Source: Devosia riboflavina (GTDB lineage Bacteria > Pseudomonadota > Alphaproteobacteria > Rhizobiales > Devosiaceae). Taken from it: 64,000 nt of DNA. The notes beneath the pieces were generated by a model. That model saw nothing but the letters and a program-made list of their open reading frames with translations. It was not told the DNA's origin and ran no database searches. The position numbers and the translations under genes were made by a program. Numbering within the stretch: the first letter of the stretch is position 1; each line of letters opens with the position of its first letter. Location: the NCBI RefSeq assembly GCF_000743575.1, contig NZ_JQGC01000027.1:60599-124598 (forward strand), written 5' to 3'. Of the stretch, positions 8,964 to 16,364 are shown one piece after another.

Positions 8964-9119
8964 CCCTCGCCCCTTGCGGGAGAGGGACAGATTTTCTGCG
9001 TTCAGCAGAAAATCAGGGTGAGGGGTGCTCTATCCTCCGCAGAGGAGCGTTTTGCTCGTACGGAAAGAATACCCCTCATCCGCCCCTTCGGGGCACCTTC
9101 TCCCGCAAGGGGAGAAGGG
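8964..9119. repeat. Intergenic palindromic repeat (family CCCTCACCC...), copy 2
   Basis: A second copy of the 6846-6996 element, in the same orientation, between the tape-measure and DUF2460 genes. The shared modules are the CCCTCGCCCCTTGCGGGAGAGGG hairpin, a hairpin around TTTTCTGCGTTCAGCAGAAAA, CTCCGCAGAGGAG, CCCCTTCGGGG and CTTCTCCCGCAAGGGGAGAAG. Core arms are nearly identical while the loops differ. Confidence 0.85.
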
Positions 9120-9132
9120 AAGACGGGGGGGG

Positions 9133-9672
9133 TTAACTCCCCCGGGTACCCCTGCGAACCGCCCTCAGCAGCATCGCGCTCATTTCCGCCTCGCTCGCCG
9201 CAAAGCTGCGCGCATCCGTCGCCGTCACGTTGAACGTCACATGCACCCCGCCCCCACCGCCCGCGACACCAAGCCGACCATCCGGCCCGCGCGCCAGCGG
9301 CATGATCGCCTCCGGCCCCGCCTCGCCCGCCAGCCCCAGATTGTTACCCAGCGGAAAATAGGTCGGCGTCGCAATCACCCCGCCCTTGGCATGCGGAATG
9401 ATCGCGGGATTGAGGCCAGCAAAGAGCCCCTCCAGCGCATTGCCGGCCAGCGTCTCCAGCGGCTTGAACGCCGCCTTCAGCGCCATATCGGCAAACGCCC
9501 TGCCGACACCAACAATCACCGACTCCAGCGATTTCCCATCCGTCAGCGCGCTGCGAAAACCCGACGAAATCGACCGCGCCACCCCATCCGCCAGCGAATG
9601 GATGCGCCTGATCTCGACCGACACGTCGCTCAGCTCATTCCTGAAATCTTCGTCAAAAAGATCACCGGCCAT
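9133..9672 (-). CDS. GTA short tail tape-measure protein (RcGTA gp11 type)
   Basis: A 179-residue protein, far shorter than phage tape measures, as expected for the short RcGTA tail. It has an N-terminal helical part, then the conserved family region HAKGGVIATPTYFPLGNN and GLAGEAGPEAIMPLARGPDG, ending in a Gly-rich stretch and a beta segment (VHVTFNVTATDARSF). The start overlaps the preceding chaperone gene by 11 bases. Confidence 0.88.
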   Translation of the reverse strand: MAGDLFDEDFRNELSDVSVEIRRIHSLADGVARSISSGFRSALTDGKSLESVIVGVGRAFADMALKAAFKPLETLAGNALEGLFAGLNPAIIPHAKGGVIATPTYFPLGNNLGLAGEAGPEAIMPLARGPDGRLGVAGGGGGVHVTFNVTATDARSFAASEAEMSAMLLRAVRRGTRGS

Positions 9673-9853
9673 CTGGGAATCTCTCCATCAAAGCCTCGAG
9701 CCCCGGCCGATCGAGCGGCCCCGCCCGGTCCCCAACAACCGCGCCCCAGGCTGCCGCCAGCTCGCGCGGGCTCATCTTCCAGAAAGCCTCCGGCGGCAGT
9801 TTCAGCACGCCCAGCCCGAATTGCATCGCGTCGCGCCAGGGAAAGGGCTTCAT
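9662..9853 (-). CDS. GTA tail assembly chaperone-like small protein (RcGTA gp10.1 type)
   Basis: A 63-residue protein beginning MKPFPWRDAMQFGLGVL, with LPPEAFWKMSPRELAAAW in the middle; this is the rcc01693 / TIGR02216-type small tail assembly family always found between gp10 and the tape measure in GTAs. ATG 9853 overlaps the previous stop by 2 bases within ATGA. It probably acts with gp10 in loading the tape measure during tail assembly. Confidence 0.88.
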   Translation of the reverse strand: MKPFPWRDAMQFGLGVLKLPPEAFWKMSPRELAAAWGAVVGDRAGPLDRPGLEALMERFPDGR

Positions 9854-10164
9854 GCCGCCTCCCCAAACGTCGCCTGCAGCAGCCGCACCGCAATGTCGGC
9901 CACCCCGCGCAACCCGCCCTCGACGCTCATCTGCGCCAGATCGTCGTCGGAAATGGCATTGCCACCTCCGCGCAGCCCCGCGCCGATAATCGCCGTCAGA
10001 TCCCGGGCCGACACCTTTCCGCCCGCAAATCGCTCCGCCAGCCCCGCCAGATCCCCCGCGCCCAGCCGCGCCTCCAGCTCCGCCAGCGCTCCCAGCGTCA
10101 GGCAAAGCACCCTCGTCTCGCCCCCGATCTCGGCAGCGATTTCCCCACGATGAATATTTGCCAT
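9850..10164 (-). CDS. GTA gp10-family tail assembly protein
   Basis: A 104-residue protein starting MANIHRGEIAAEIGGETRVLCLTLGALAELE, the hallmark N-terminus of the gene transfer agent family / phage tail assembly chaperone-type gp10, with GKVSARDLTAIIGAGLRGGGN in the middle. Start ATG 10164 is preceded by CTGAGGGACCA. It lies 7 bases after the tail tube gene and is coupled to gp10.1. An upstream extension to 10221 lacks family support. Confidence 0.9.
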   Translation of the reverse strand: MANIHRGEIAAEIGGETRVLCLTLGALAELEARLGAGDLAGLAERFAGGKVSARDLTAIIGAGLRGGGNAISDDDLAQMSVEGGLRGVADIAVRLLQATFGEAA

Positions 10165-10171
10165 TGGTCCC

Positions 10172-10585
10172 TCAGATCGCCGTAAAGCCCACTTCCCCAG
10201 CGCTTTCCAGCGCCAGGTCAAACGTCACTTCGCCCGCATGATCAGCCGAAAATTCCAGCGCCACGATCTGGAACGGACCTTCCACAGTGCCGAAATGCGG
10301 CAGGATGAGCTGCCAATTGCGAATGGTCCCGGCAAAGAAAAGGCTCCGAATGAGCCCATCCGAAGCCTGGTCCTTGAACACCCCCGAGCCTGAAAGCGAG
10401 GCCCGCTTCACCCCGCCACCCGCCAGCAATTCTCGCCAGCGCCCGGCACTTTCCTGGTCCGTCGTGTCAACGCTCGCCGCATTGAACGCCAGGCTGCGCG
10501 TGCGCAGACCCGCCACGGTGAGAAAACTCCCCGACCCCGTCTGGTCGAGTTTCAGAAGCATATCCTTGCCACTCTGGGCTGCCAT
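10172..10585 (-). CDS. GTA major tail (tube) protein (RcGTA gp9 type)
   Basis: A 137-residue phage major tail protein (TP901-1-like family): MAAQSGKDMLLKLDQ, LRTRSLAFNAASVDTTDQESAGRWRELL and ALEFSADHAGEVTFDLALESAGEVGFTAI at the C-terminus. It polymerises into the tail tube. It lies 11 bases after the tail-terminator gene. Confidence 0.92.
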   Translation of the reverse strand: MAAQSGKDMLLKLDQTGSGSFLTVAGLRTRSLAFNAASVDTTDQESAGRWRELLAGGGVKRASLSGSGVFKDQASDGLIRSLFFAGTIRNWQLILPHFGTVEGPFQIVALEFSADHAGEVTFDLALESAGEVGFTAI

Positions 10586-10596
10586 TTTGTCCCTCG

Positions 10597-10992
10597 CTAT
10601 TCGGTAAGAAACCGCAGCAAAACCGCCGCCCGCGCCTGCCCCGTCGCAGCGTCGATAGCCGTCTCGGTCCGCACATGCTCGGCCAGCGTCACGACCAGCC
10701 CCGCCTGCACCAGGCCCGTCCGCGCCGCCATCACCCGCTCGGCAATCGCCAGCGCCGCCTTGCGGCTCGGCCGATCCGCCCAGCAGTTTACGAGCACTCG
10801 ATGCTCCTGCCCCGGCGTGCCATCGCCATCGACCTGCCTGATGTCATGCCGGTCGATCACCACATAGGGCGCTGGCCGGTTCTGCGGCGGCGCATCGAAA
10901 ACCCCTGATGCTCCCACCAGCGCCACAAGCGCCGCATCCGCCTCCAGCGCCGAAACCAGCGCCGCCTGCAAAGCCACGATCGGATGGGTCAT
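10597..10992 (-). CDS. GTA tail terminator, DUF3168 (RcGTA gp8 type)
   Basis: A 131-residue DUF3168 protein (MTHPIVALQAALVSALEAD, PYVVIDRHDIRQVDGDG, EHRVLVNCWADRPSRKAALAI). The family caps the tail tube and joins it to the head connector. It is coupled through ATGA (10989-10992) to the adaptor gene upstream. Confidence 0.9.
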   Translation of the reverse strand: MTHPIVALQAALVSALEADAALVALVGASGVFDAPPQNRPAPYVVIDRHDIRQVDGDGTPGQEHRVLVNCWADRPSRKAALAIAERVMAARTGLVQAGLVVTLAEHVRTETAIDAATGQARAAVLLRFLTE

Positions 10993-11330
10993 CCCGTCAC
11001 CTGCGTCTCGCTACAAGCGCAGCTCAAATAAGCCCGCCGCCCATTCAAGTCCGCAGCGCTCACCACATCCAGATTGCGCCCCCGATAGACAATGCGGTCC
11101 CCCGGCCCCAAATCAGGCCGAAACCGCAACACCACGGCATGCGAAATCGCCACCGCCCGTCCATCGGCATTGGTCCCCTGCCGCCCGGTCAGGCTCCGCA
11201 CCCGCGCCCAGGCATTCCCCAGCGGCACATAGAGTTTCCCGTGCCCGCCCTCCGCTTCGGCCACGCTTTCGCGGCGCCGAAGCTGCACCCGATCGGTCAG
11301 CGTCCCGATAGGCGGAATCTTCTCGCTCAC
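10989..11330 (-). CDS. GTA head-tail adaptor (RcGTA gp7 type)
   Basis: A 113-residue phage head-tail adaptor (SPP1 gp16-like) with the expected opening (IPPIGTLTDRVQLRRRESV) and conserved GDRIVYRGRNLDVVSAADLNGRRAYLSC. It links the connector to the tail. The start overlaps the connector stop by ATGA at 11327-11330. Confidence 0.9.
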   Translation of the reverse strand: MSEKIPPIGTLTDRVQLRRRESVAEAEGGHGKLYVPLGNAWARVRSLTGRQGTNADGRAVAISHAVVLRFRPDLGPGDRIVYRGRNLDVVSAADLNGRRAYLSCACSETQVTG

Positions 11331-11893
11331 AGCCGCACCCGCTTATGCGCCGCCACCAGCCGGTCGAACCCCGAAGGCACCACCGAGCCGGCGCCCGCAA
11401 CGATCACCGCATCACGATGCTCATGCCAATGCACCACCAGCCCCATCAGCGCCTGTTTGAGGTCTGCCGGCACATCCTCGGGCTCTATTCCGAACCCCGC
11501 GACATAGTCGATCTCGATCCCCTGCCGCTCCTGCAGCATAGGCATGCCGACCACCACACGCGGCACGATCAGCCGATCGGGCTCCGACCTGAACTGATCG
11601 AGCGGAACCTCATGGCTCGCCCCGTTGCCATCCGTCGCCGAAATTTCCGTGATGGCAATCAGCGGCGAAACCGGCAGTTTCACCACCCGGTTTTCCGGCC
11701 AGTCGTCGAGCACCACCCGCCAACTCTGCGCCAACAGCGCCTTACCGGTAATGCCCTCAACATGCAGCCGCGCTGCCCCGATCAACGTCGTAATCAGCCC
11801 GTCTTCCGCAGTGTCATCGACCTTGAGAAAAGCCTTGGCCTCGACAAGCGAAACCGGCTCCTCGGCGGGCCCCGCCAGGAGATAGGAAGTCAT
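11327..11893 (-). CDS. GTA head-tail connector (RcGTA gp6 type, phiE125 gp8-like)
   Basis: A 188-residue connector protein: EEPVSLVEAKAFLKVDD near residue 12 and GITGKALLAQSWRVVLDDWP are conserved in the phiE125 gp8 family; the C-terminus contains DLKQALMGLVVHWHEHRD. It sits below the portal ring. It is separated from the capsid gene by 156 bases carrying a large inverted repeat. Confidence 0.9.
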   Translation of the reverse strand: MTSYLLAGPAEEPVSLVEAKAFLKVDDTAEDGLITTLIGAARLHVEGITGKALLAQSWRVVLDDWPENRVVKLPVSPLIAITEISATDGNGASHEVPLDQFRSEPDRLIVPRVVVGMPMLQERQGIEIDYVAGFGIEPEDVPADLKQALMGLVVHWHEHRDAVIVAGAGSVVPSGFDRLVAAHKRVRL

Positions 11894-11944
11894 TGTTTTG
11901 TCCTTGGATTTTGTTGAAGCGCCAACACCTCAACACCCACCGGC

Positions 11945-12032
11945 TGTCACCCCGGCGAAGGCCGGGGCCCATCCTGAGATGTGTGGAGGTGACGCTATCT
12001 CAAGATGGATCCCGGCCTTCGCCGGGATGACA
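11945..12032. repeat. Intergenic inverted repeat (GTCATCCCGGCGAAGGCCGGG family)
   Basis: An 88-base palindromic element between the capsid and connector genes. The left arm is TGTCACCCCGGCGAAGGCCG..., and the right arm is its near-exact reverse complement ending in GCCGGGATGACA, giving arms of about 28 bases and a loop of about 30. It has the same general design as the elements at 26714-26780 and 54136-54201. It could form a strong RNA hairpin between the capsid and tail halves of the transcript. Confidence 0.9.
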
Positions 12033-12049
12033 TCGAGTGTGTGGGGAGA

Positions 12050-13270
12050 TCAGCTCACGCCAAATTTGAGCAGCTTGATCGCATCAAAGTCCGCCACCCC
12101 GCCGCCCACGCGCTTGGTCGTATAGAACAGCACATAGGGTTTGCTCGAATAGGGATCGCGCAAGACGTTCACCCCCTGGCGATCCACAATCAAATACCCG
12201 CGCCGGAAGTCACCAAACGCCACCGACAGCGAATTCGCGCCGATGTTGGGCATGTCCTCCGCCTCAACCAGCGGAAAGCCCATGAAGCTGGCGCGACCAT
12301 CCGCCGTCGCCGAAGGTTGCCAGAGATAATTGCCGTCGGAGTCCTTCAGCTTACGCAGCGCCCCCTGCGTCTTGCGGTTCATCACCCAGTTCGCATTCTG
12401 GCGATAGCCGGCCTTGAGCGCATAGACGAGATCGATCAGCACATCGCTACCATTGCTCGCCGGCAGCGCGCCGGAAGTCCCCGTCGCCACATAGCCGAGG
12501 TTCCCCCAGCTCCAGCTACTTTCCGCTACCGTGGTCGACGCCAGAAAACCCTTGGGCTTGTTGGTGCCATCGCCATTGACGAAAGCCGTGGTCTCCTGCG
12601 CCGCAAAAGCCGCATTCACCTCATCGGCAATCCACTGGCCGACATCAACCGCCGCATCGTCAAGAAAGGCCGTGGTCGCCGCCGGCATGGCATAGAGCTC
12701 GGTCGTCGGATAGCTCAGTTCGGCCAGCGTCTGGCTCGTGGTCGTCGGACGGCTCGCTGCTTCGCCCACCCAGCCCGTCTGCGGCCCCGTCAGCGTGATC
12801 GGGCGCTTATAGACCGAAGCCGAAACCTGGCGCACACCGGCAATGGCGCGAATGGGCGAAATCCCCGTCATCAGCCGGGTGATTTCCGTCTCGACCTCGG
12901 CCGGCACCACATAGCCGCCATCGGCACCAACGCCGACCTGCAGCGCCTTTTCCTCGCCGCGCTTCACATAGGCCGAAAAGGCCTCCTTGTACTCGCCATT
13001 GGGCACAAAGCCTTTGCCCTCGAGCGCCGGACGCGCCCGCTCTGCACTCACACGATCCAGCGCCGCCTTGTGCCCGTCGAGCACGGCATTGAGCCGTTCG
13101 AGCTTGCCTTCCAGCAAGCCATCAGCCGTGCCGCGCTTTTCGATATCCTTGAGGCGCTGGTCATTGGTGCGCTTGAATTCCTCGAACGCGGAGGAAAATT
13201 CGTTGAACAGCGCGGCAACGTCAGTCCCCGCGCCGGCCTTGGTTTCAAGGCCGTCGTCAATCCGATCCAT
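12050..13270 (-). CDS. GTA major capsid protein, HK97 fold (RcGTA gp5 type)
   Basis: A 406-residue HK97-type capsid protein. Residues 1 to about 115 are a charged, helical scaffold (FNEFSSAFEEFKRTNDQRLKD...) that the prohead protease normally removes. The mature part begins near YVKRGEEKALQVG and includes GGYVVPAEVETEI, RAIAGVRQVSASVYKRPI and the C-terminal GDFRRGYLIVDRQGVNVLRDPYSSKPYV, all family landmarks. Start ATG 13270 is 12 bases after the protease stop. Confidence 0.94.
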   Translation of the reverse strand: MDRIDDGLETKAGAGTDVAALFNEFSSAFEEFKRTNDQRLKDIEKRGTADGLLEGKLERLNAVLDGHKAALDRVSAERARPALEGKGFVPNGEYKEAFSAYVKRGEEKALQVGVGADGGYVVPAEVETEITRLMTGISPIRAIAGVRQVSASVYKRPITLTGPQTGWVGEAASRPTTTSQTLAELSYPTTELYAMPAATTAFLDDAAVDVGQWIADEVNAAFAAQETTAFVNGDGTNKPKGFLASTTVAESSWSWGNLGYVATGTSGALPASNGSDVLIDLVYALKAGYRQNANWVMNRKTQGALRKLKDSDGNYLWQPSATADGRASFMGFPLVEAEDMPNIGANSLSVAFGDFRRGYLIVDRQGVNVLRDPYSSKPYVLFYTTKRVGGGVADFDAIKLLKFGVS

Positions 13271-13282
13271 GTCGGCATCCTT

Positions 13283-13759
13283 CTATCGGTTACGGATAGT
13301 CCTCGTAGCAGCCGCAATGGCGGCGCCGGCCGAAACGGGAGCGGCAATCCGCGCCGCCTCCATCATCGGAAAGGTCACGATCGAAATTTCATAAAGATCG
13401 ATCTCGTGCAGCAGCCGGTTCCCCGCCTGCCGGCTGGCTTTCACGGTGCGAAAGCCGATGGAAAGCCCGTCGAGCGCCTCAGCCTCGATCAGGCGTTTGA
13501 GCGCATCCGCCCGCGGCACGCCCGGCACCAGTTTTCCACGCGCAAACAGCCCATGGGCGTCCTCGCGCAGCTCCTCCCAAAAGCCCACCGGCTCCTTGGG
13601 ATCGTGCTGAAACAGCAGCCGAATCTGCCCCGCCCGCGCCTTGAGGCTCTTCGCAAAAGCCCCCGGCAAAACAATATCGCCGCCACTATCGAGCCGGTTG
13701 AACACGCTGGCATAGCCGGCAAAACGCCCATCGGCATCGACGGGAATTGGTCCCGCCAT
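13283..13759 (-). CDS. GTA prohead protease, HK97 family U35 (RcGTA gp4 type)
   Basis: A 158-residue serine protease that matures the capsid. The likely triad is visible: His in LLFQHDPKEPVGF, Ser in LDGLSIGFR and Glu in LYEISIVTFPM. The C-terminal tail (AGAAIAAATRTIRNR) may be removed on assembly. The start overlaps the stop of the 43-residue upstream ORF by one base (TGATG). Confidence 0.92.
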   Translation of the reverse strand: MAGPIPVDADGRFAGYASVFNRLDSGGDIVLPGAFAKSLKARAGQIRLLFQHDPKEPVGFWEELREDAHGLFARGKLVPGVPRADALKRLIEAEALDGLSIGFRTVKASRQAGNRLLHEIDLYEISIVTFPMMEAARIAAPVSAGAAIAAATRTIRNR

Positions 13760-13890
13760 CAGCGCTTGCTCCCCGCCCTGCCTTGGGGCTTGGCCACGGG
13801 CCTCCCCTTGTCAGCCAGCGTTCCCGCCAGGTTCCAGGCAAATTGCCGAAACGTCTGCTGCGCCGTTTCCCGGTTTTGCTTATCCGCCAT
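13759..13890 (-). CDS. Small 43-residue ORF between head-formation and protease genes
   Basis: ATG 13890 directly follows the TGA of the gp3.5-type gene, and its own TGA overlaps the protease ATG by one base, so it sits in perfect register in the operon. The product starts MADKQNRETAQQTFRQFAWN and ends with a basic tail (GRPVAKPQGRAGSKR). It is too short for domain assignment. Tight packing on both sides suggests it is translated. I do not recognise a family. Confidence 0.6.
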   Translation of the reverse strand: MADKQNRETAQQTFRQFAWNLAGTLADKGRPVAKPQGRAGSKR

Positions 13891-14082
13891 TCAGTCGTCC
13901 CCCTTGCGAAACAGCCTGTTCAAAGAGGCAATTTCGGTCACGAAATCATTGAAGCGCTTATTGGCCGAAGCCATTTCCTTGAGGCTCCAAACCAGGAGCG
14001 CACTCGCCCCGCTCGCCCACAAAAACAGCGCCAGATGCGCGAGATCCCCGCGCTCGATAATGGTCTTGGTGAGGTCGTCCAT
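13891..14082 (-). CDS. GTA head formation protein (RcGTA gp3.5, rcc01685 type)
   Basis: A 63-residue protein with one membrane-like segment (HLALFLWASGASALLVWSL, about residues 16-34) followed by a charged helix. Size, topology and position between portal and protease match rcc01685, described as needed for head formation. The ATG at 14082 follows a clear GGAGGACCCGG. An intrinsic terminator ends only 18 bases upstream, so this gene and those after it may need their own promoter or read-through. Confidence 0.8.
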   Translation of the reverse strand: MDDLTKTIIERGDLAHLALFLWASGASALLVWSLKEMASANKRFNDFVTEIASLNRLFRKGDD

Positions 14083-14100
14083 CCGGGTCCTCCTGGCAAT

Positions 14101-14126
14101 AAAAAAGCCCGCCGGAGGCGGGCCTT
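14101..14126 (-). terminator. Intrinsic terminator closing the portal-side insert
   Basis: On the minus strand GCCCGCC-TCC-GGCGGGC is followed by TTTTTTATT. It lies 18 bases past the stop of the unknown gene at 14145 and 18 bases before the gp3.5 start. It would interrupt a single GTA transcript. Confidence 0.8.
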
Positions 14127-14144
14127 GGTGTGCAGTGGTTCACA

Positions 14145-14564
14145 TTACTTTTCGACAGCCCTAAGCCTCTGCATTCGCTCTACAAACGCCTCCGTTCCTG
14201 GAAGCAAGCGGGTTTCAAAGAACTCTTTGTGGCTAAGAATGAGATGAATTTCATCCTCAGTCAGCCTCGTGTCCGGATATTCCGGCTTCGAGCGAATCCT
14301 GCGGTCGAGCGCGATCGCGACGTCACGTTGCTCGGGCGGCAACGCGGCCGTCGATACGATCGTGCACGAGCCATCATCAGGTGTCCAAGTGGCTTCGCCA
14401 TCTCGACCAAACTTTGCCGTCGATTGTGACGTCATATGTCGCGCCCAAAAGCCGCTCTCGTCGGCTTCGTAGACCAAAAGCAACTTTGGTTGTCCGCCGC
14501 CAGCAATGCCGTAGATGATGTCGCCTACCTTTACTGCATCGAGGGCTTGCTTCCGAGACATCAT
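14145..14564 (-). CDS. Unknown protein, second gene of insert between portal and gp3.5
   Basis: A 139-residue protein with no membrane segment or signal peptide. The N-terminal part (ALDAVKVGDIIYGIAGGG, then LLLVYEADESGFWARHMT) could be a small beta-barrel; the C-terminal half is helical and charged (LTEDEIHLILSHKEFFETRLLPG). ATG 14564 overlaps the upstream stop (ATGATGA), so the two genes are coupled. Base composition is visibly lower in GC than the flanking capsid and portal genes, which suggests acquisition. RcGTA has no gene here. Function unknown. Confidence 0.7.
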   Translation of the reverse strand: MMSRKQALDAVKVGDIIYGIAGGGQPKLLLVYEADESGFWARHMTSQSTAKFGRDGEATWTPDDGSCTIVSTAALPPEQRDVAIALDRRIRSKPEYPDTRLTEDEIHLILSHKEFFETRLLPGTEAFVERMQRLRAVEK

Positions 14565-14917
14565 CGAGAAACTGGCCCGATGGAGAGCAGCCCAAACGCT
14601 TCGCTTGCGACATCGACCAAATACAGTTCGTCGTCCCGCCATTCGAATTTGGGCATGAACAGAAATTCCGGAGCACCCTCTGGCTGCGCAAGGGCCCACA
14701 TCGCGTTCAACCCGTGAGGCGAAACAGAGTCCGCGGAATAGCCAGGGCGAAAGCCCACGACCGTTGTGCCATCAGGCTCAACAAAACTCGAGACAAAGGT
14801 CAGCGCAAATGCGTCACCGATGGTCCTTGGTGTAAACAGGACCAGATGTCGATCGAGGATTTCGGCAGCTCTAGCCGTGGCAGAAATATTCGTTATTCGC
14901 TGCATCACAGGTTCCAT
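14561..14917 (-). CDS. Unknown protein, first gene of insert between portal and gp3.5
   Basis: A 118-residue soluble protein (from ATG 14917; ATG 14905 or TTG 14947 are alternatives). Visible features are only an alternating hydrophobic pattern (RHLVLFTPRTIGDAFALTFV, then EFLFMPKFEWRDDELYLVDV) suggesting beta structure. It is coupled to the next gene and shares its lower GC. The two genes plus the terminator at 14101-14126 form a compact unit. Function unknown; toxin/immunity, anti-phage or recipient-directed roles cannot be told apart from sequence. Confidence 0.65.
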   Translation of the reverse strand: MEPVMQRITNISATARAAEILDRHLVLFTPRTIGDAFALTFVSSFVEPDGTTVVGFRPGYSADSVSPHGLNAMWALAQPEGAPEFLFMPKFEWRDDELYLVDVASEAFGLLSIGPVSR

Positions 14918-15002
14918 CAGATGGCGGCCTAGACCATCAACAAACAAATCTTCGATGCATCTACTCCGGGCGTCAATTGAGGCAGGTACTAAGCTCCGAC
15001 AT

Positions 15003-16163
15003 TTATCCAGTTACCCCTACCATCTCCCGCTTCTCCGCATCGCTCAAAAATTCCGCCCCGCCCACACGCGCCCACAGCGCCCCACGGTCCTCCGCCAGCG
15101 CCTCGACCCCGTCAAAATCCGGCGCCACTTCCGCGCCTTCGAATGCCGGCCCCAGCCACAGGCTGAGTTCCTGGGCCACCCGCACCACCAACGGCACGAG
15201 CGTTTGCCGCCAGAGCGCCCGATTGGCCTCGGCCATGTTGGCATAGGTATTGTCGCCGGGAATGCCGAGCAGCATGGGCGGCACCCCGAAAGCGAGCGCG
15301 ATATCGCGCGCCGCTGCGTGCCTCGCTTCAATAAAGTCCATCTCGCGCGGGCTCATGGCGATGGCCTTCCAGTCGATCCCGCCATCGAGCACCATGGGCC
15401 GCCCGGCATTGGCGGCGCCAGAAAAATTCTCTTCCAGCTCGTCCTTGAGCCGCCGGAACTGCTCTTCCGTCAGCGTGCCGCCGCCCGCCGAATAGACCAG
15501 CGCGCCACTCGGCCGCGCCGCATTGTCGAGCAGCGCCTTGTTCCACTGCGCCGAGGCATTGTGAATATCGAGGCTCGTCTGCGCCGCCTCGAGCGGTCCC
15601 ATGCCATAGTGGTCGTCCATGGGATGAAACAGCGCCATGTGCAGAATGCCCGGCAGCGGCGCGCTCTCCTGCGAAATCCGCACCGTGCGTCCGCCCGCCG
15701 TATAGTCATAGCCCACCGGCCAGCCATCGCCCCCAGCCACCACCCGCATGCGATCGGGCCGCAGCACGAACAGCGCCTTGACGCCGCCATCGACTATCCC
15801 GGCCTGCAAATAGGCATTCCCCGCAGTCTGCAGATAGGCATAAACCGCCTCCAGCATTTCAGCGCCCGATTGCCGCCCATTGGGCCTCGTGAGCAGGCTT
15901 TTCAGCGGATGCTCGCTCACCGCCTTGCCATCGACCCGCACCGTTAGGGGTACCCGGTTCGCCGTCTCCGAGATCAATCGCACGCAGCGATAGACCACCG
16001 GATTGCGCATGAACCCCTGGTTGACGAGGCTCGCATAACCCCGCCCGCTCCACTGCGCCGCCCCCAGCGCACTCAGCGTCATCAGCGTATGCCCGGCAAA
16101 ATTCTTGGTTTCATTGGGCGTGTTCGTCCATCCGCCGAAAAGGCGGCCCATCCACTTCGGCAT
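15003..16163 (-). CDS. GTA portal protein, HK97 family (RcGTA gp3 type)
   Basis: A 386-residue phage portal protein: FMRNPVVYRCVRLISETANRVPL near residue 55, NGRQSGAEMLEAVYAYLQTAGNAYL, HMALFHPMDDHYGMGPLEAA, and the C-terminal FGVPPMLLGIPGDNTYANMAEANRALWRQT are all family landmarks. It forms the ring through which DNA is packaged. The gene lies 30 bases downstream of a terminator on the same strand. Confidence 0.94.
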   Translation of the reverse strand: MPKWMGRLFGGWTNTPNETKNFAGHTLMTLSALGAAQWSGRGYASLVNQGFMRNPVVYRCVRLISETANRVPLTVRVDGKAVSEHPLKSLLTRPNGRQSGAEMLEAVYAYLQTAGNAYLQAGIVDGGVKALFVLRPDRMRVVAGGDGWPVGYDYTAGGRTVRISQESAPLPGILHMALFHPMDDHYGMGPLEAAQTSLDIHNASAQWNKALLDNAARPSGALVYSAGGGTLTEEQFRRLKDELEENFSGAANAGRPMVLDGGIDWKAIAMSPREMDFIEARHAAARDIALAFGVPPMLLGIPGDNTYANMAEANRALWRQTLVPLVVRVAQELSLWLGPAFEGAEVAPDFDGVEALAEDRGALWARVGGAEFLSDAEKREMVGVTG

Positions 16164-16193
16164 TTTTCATTCCCTGCATAGCGCGCAAAAGCA

Positions 16194-16219
16194 AAAGCCC
16201 CGGACGATGCCGGGGCTTT
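16194..16219 (-). terminator. Intrinsic terminator closing the terminase-side insert
   Basis: Hairpin AAAGCCCCGG-ACGATG-CCGGGGCTTT; on the minus strand the right arm runs into TTTTGCTTTT, and the plus strand also has a short T-run (TTTCTTCATT), so it may work both ways. It lies 22 bases after the stop of the 40-residue membrane protein and 30 before the portal start. Confidence 0.75.
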
Positions 16220-16241
16220 CTTCATTCTCAGGTCGTGCAGC

Positions 16242-16364
16242 CTATTCGGCGGGGTGATGGCTGTGGCGTTTGAGATCGCGCAAATGCAGCCAGGCGCCAG
16301 TTGCGCCGATCGCAACGACCACTACGGGCATCACGATGAAGGCGTAGATGTACATGAGGGTCAT
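16242..16364 (-). CDS. Small single-span membrane protein in insert between terminase and portal
   Basis: A 40-residue protein with one strong membrane segment (IYAFIVMPVVVVAIGATGAW, residues 6-25) and a basic, His-rich tail (HLRDLKRHSHHPAE). ATG 16364 overlaps the preceding stop (ATGA), so it is coupled to the two-span protein. The usual GTA layout has terminase directly next to portal. Function unknown. Confidence 0.65.
   Translation of the reverse strand: MTLMYIYAFIVMPVVVVAIGATGAWLHLRDLKRHSHHPAE

Noticed and set aside
12005..14164. 719-residue plus-strand frame across the GTA capsid and protease region
   Set aside because: The opposite strand carries capsid, protease and gp3.5 with family motifs; this frame has none.
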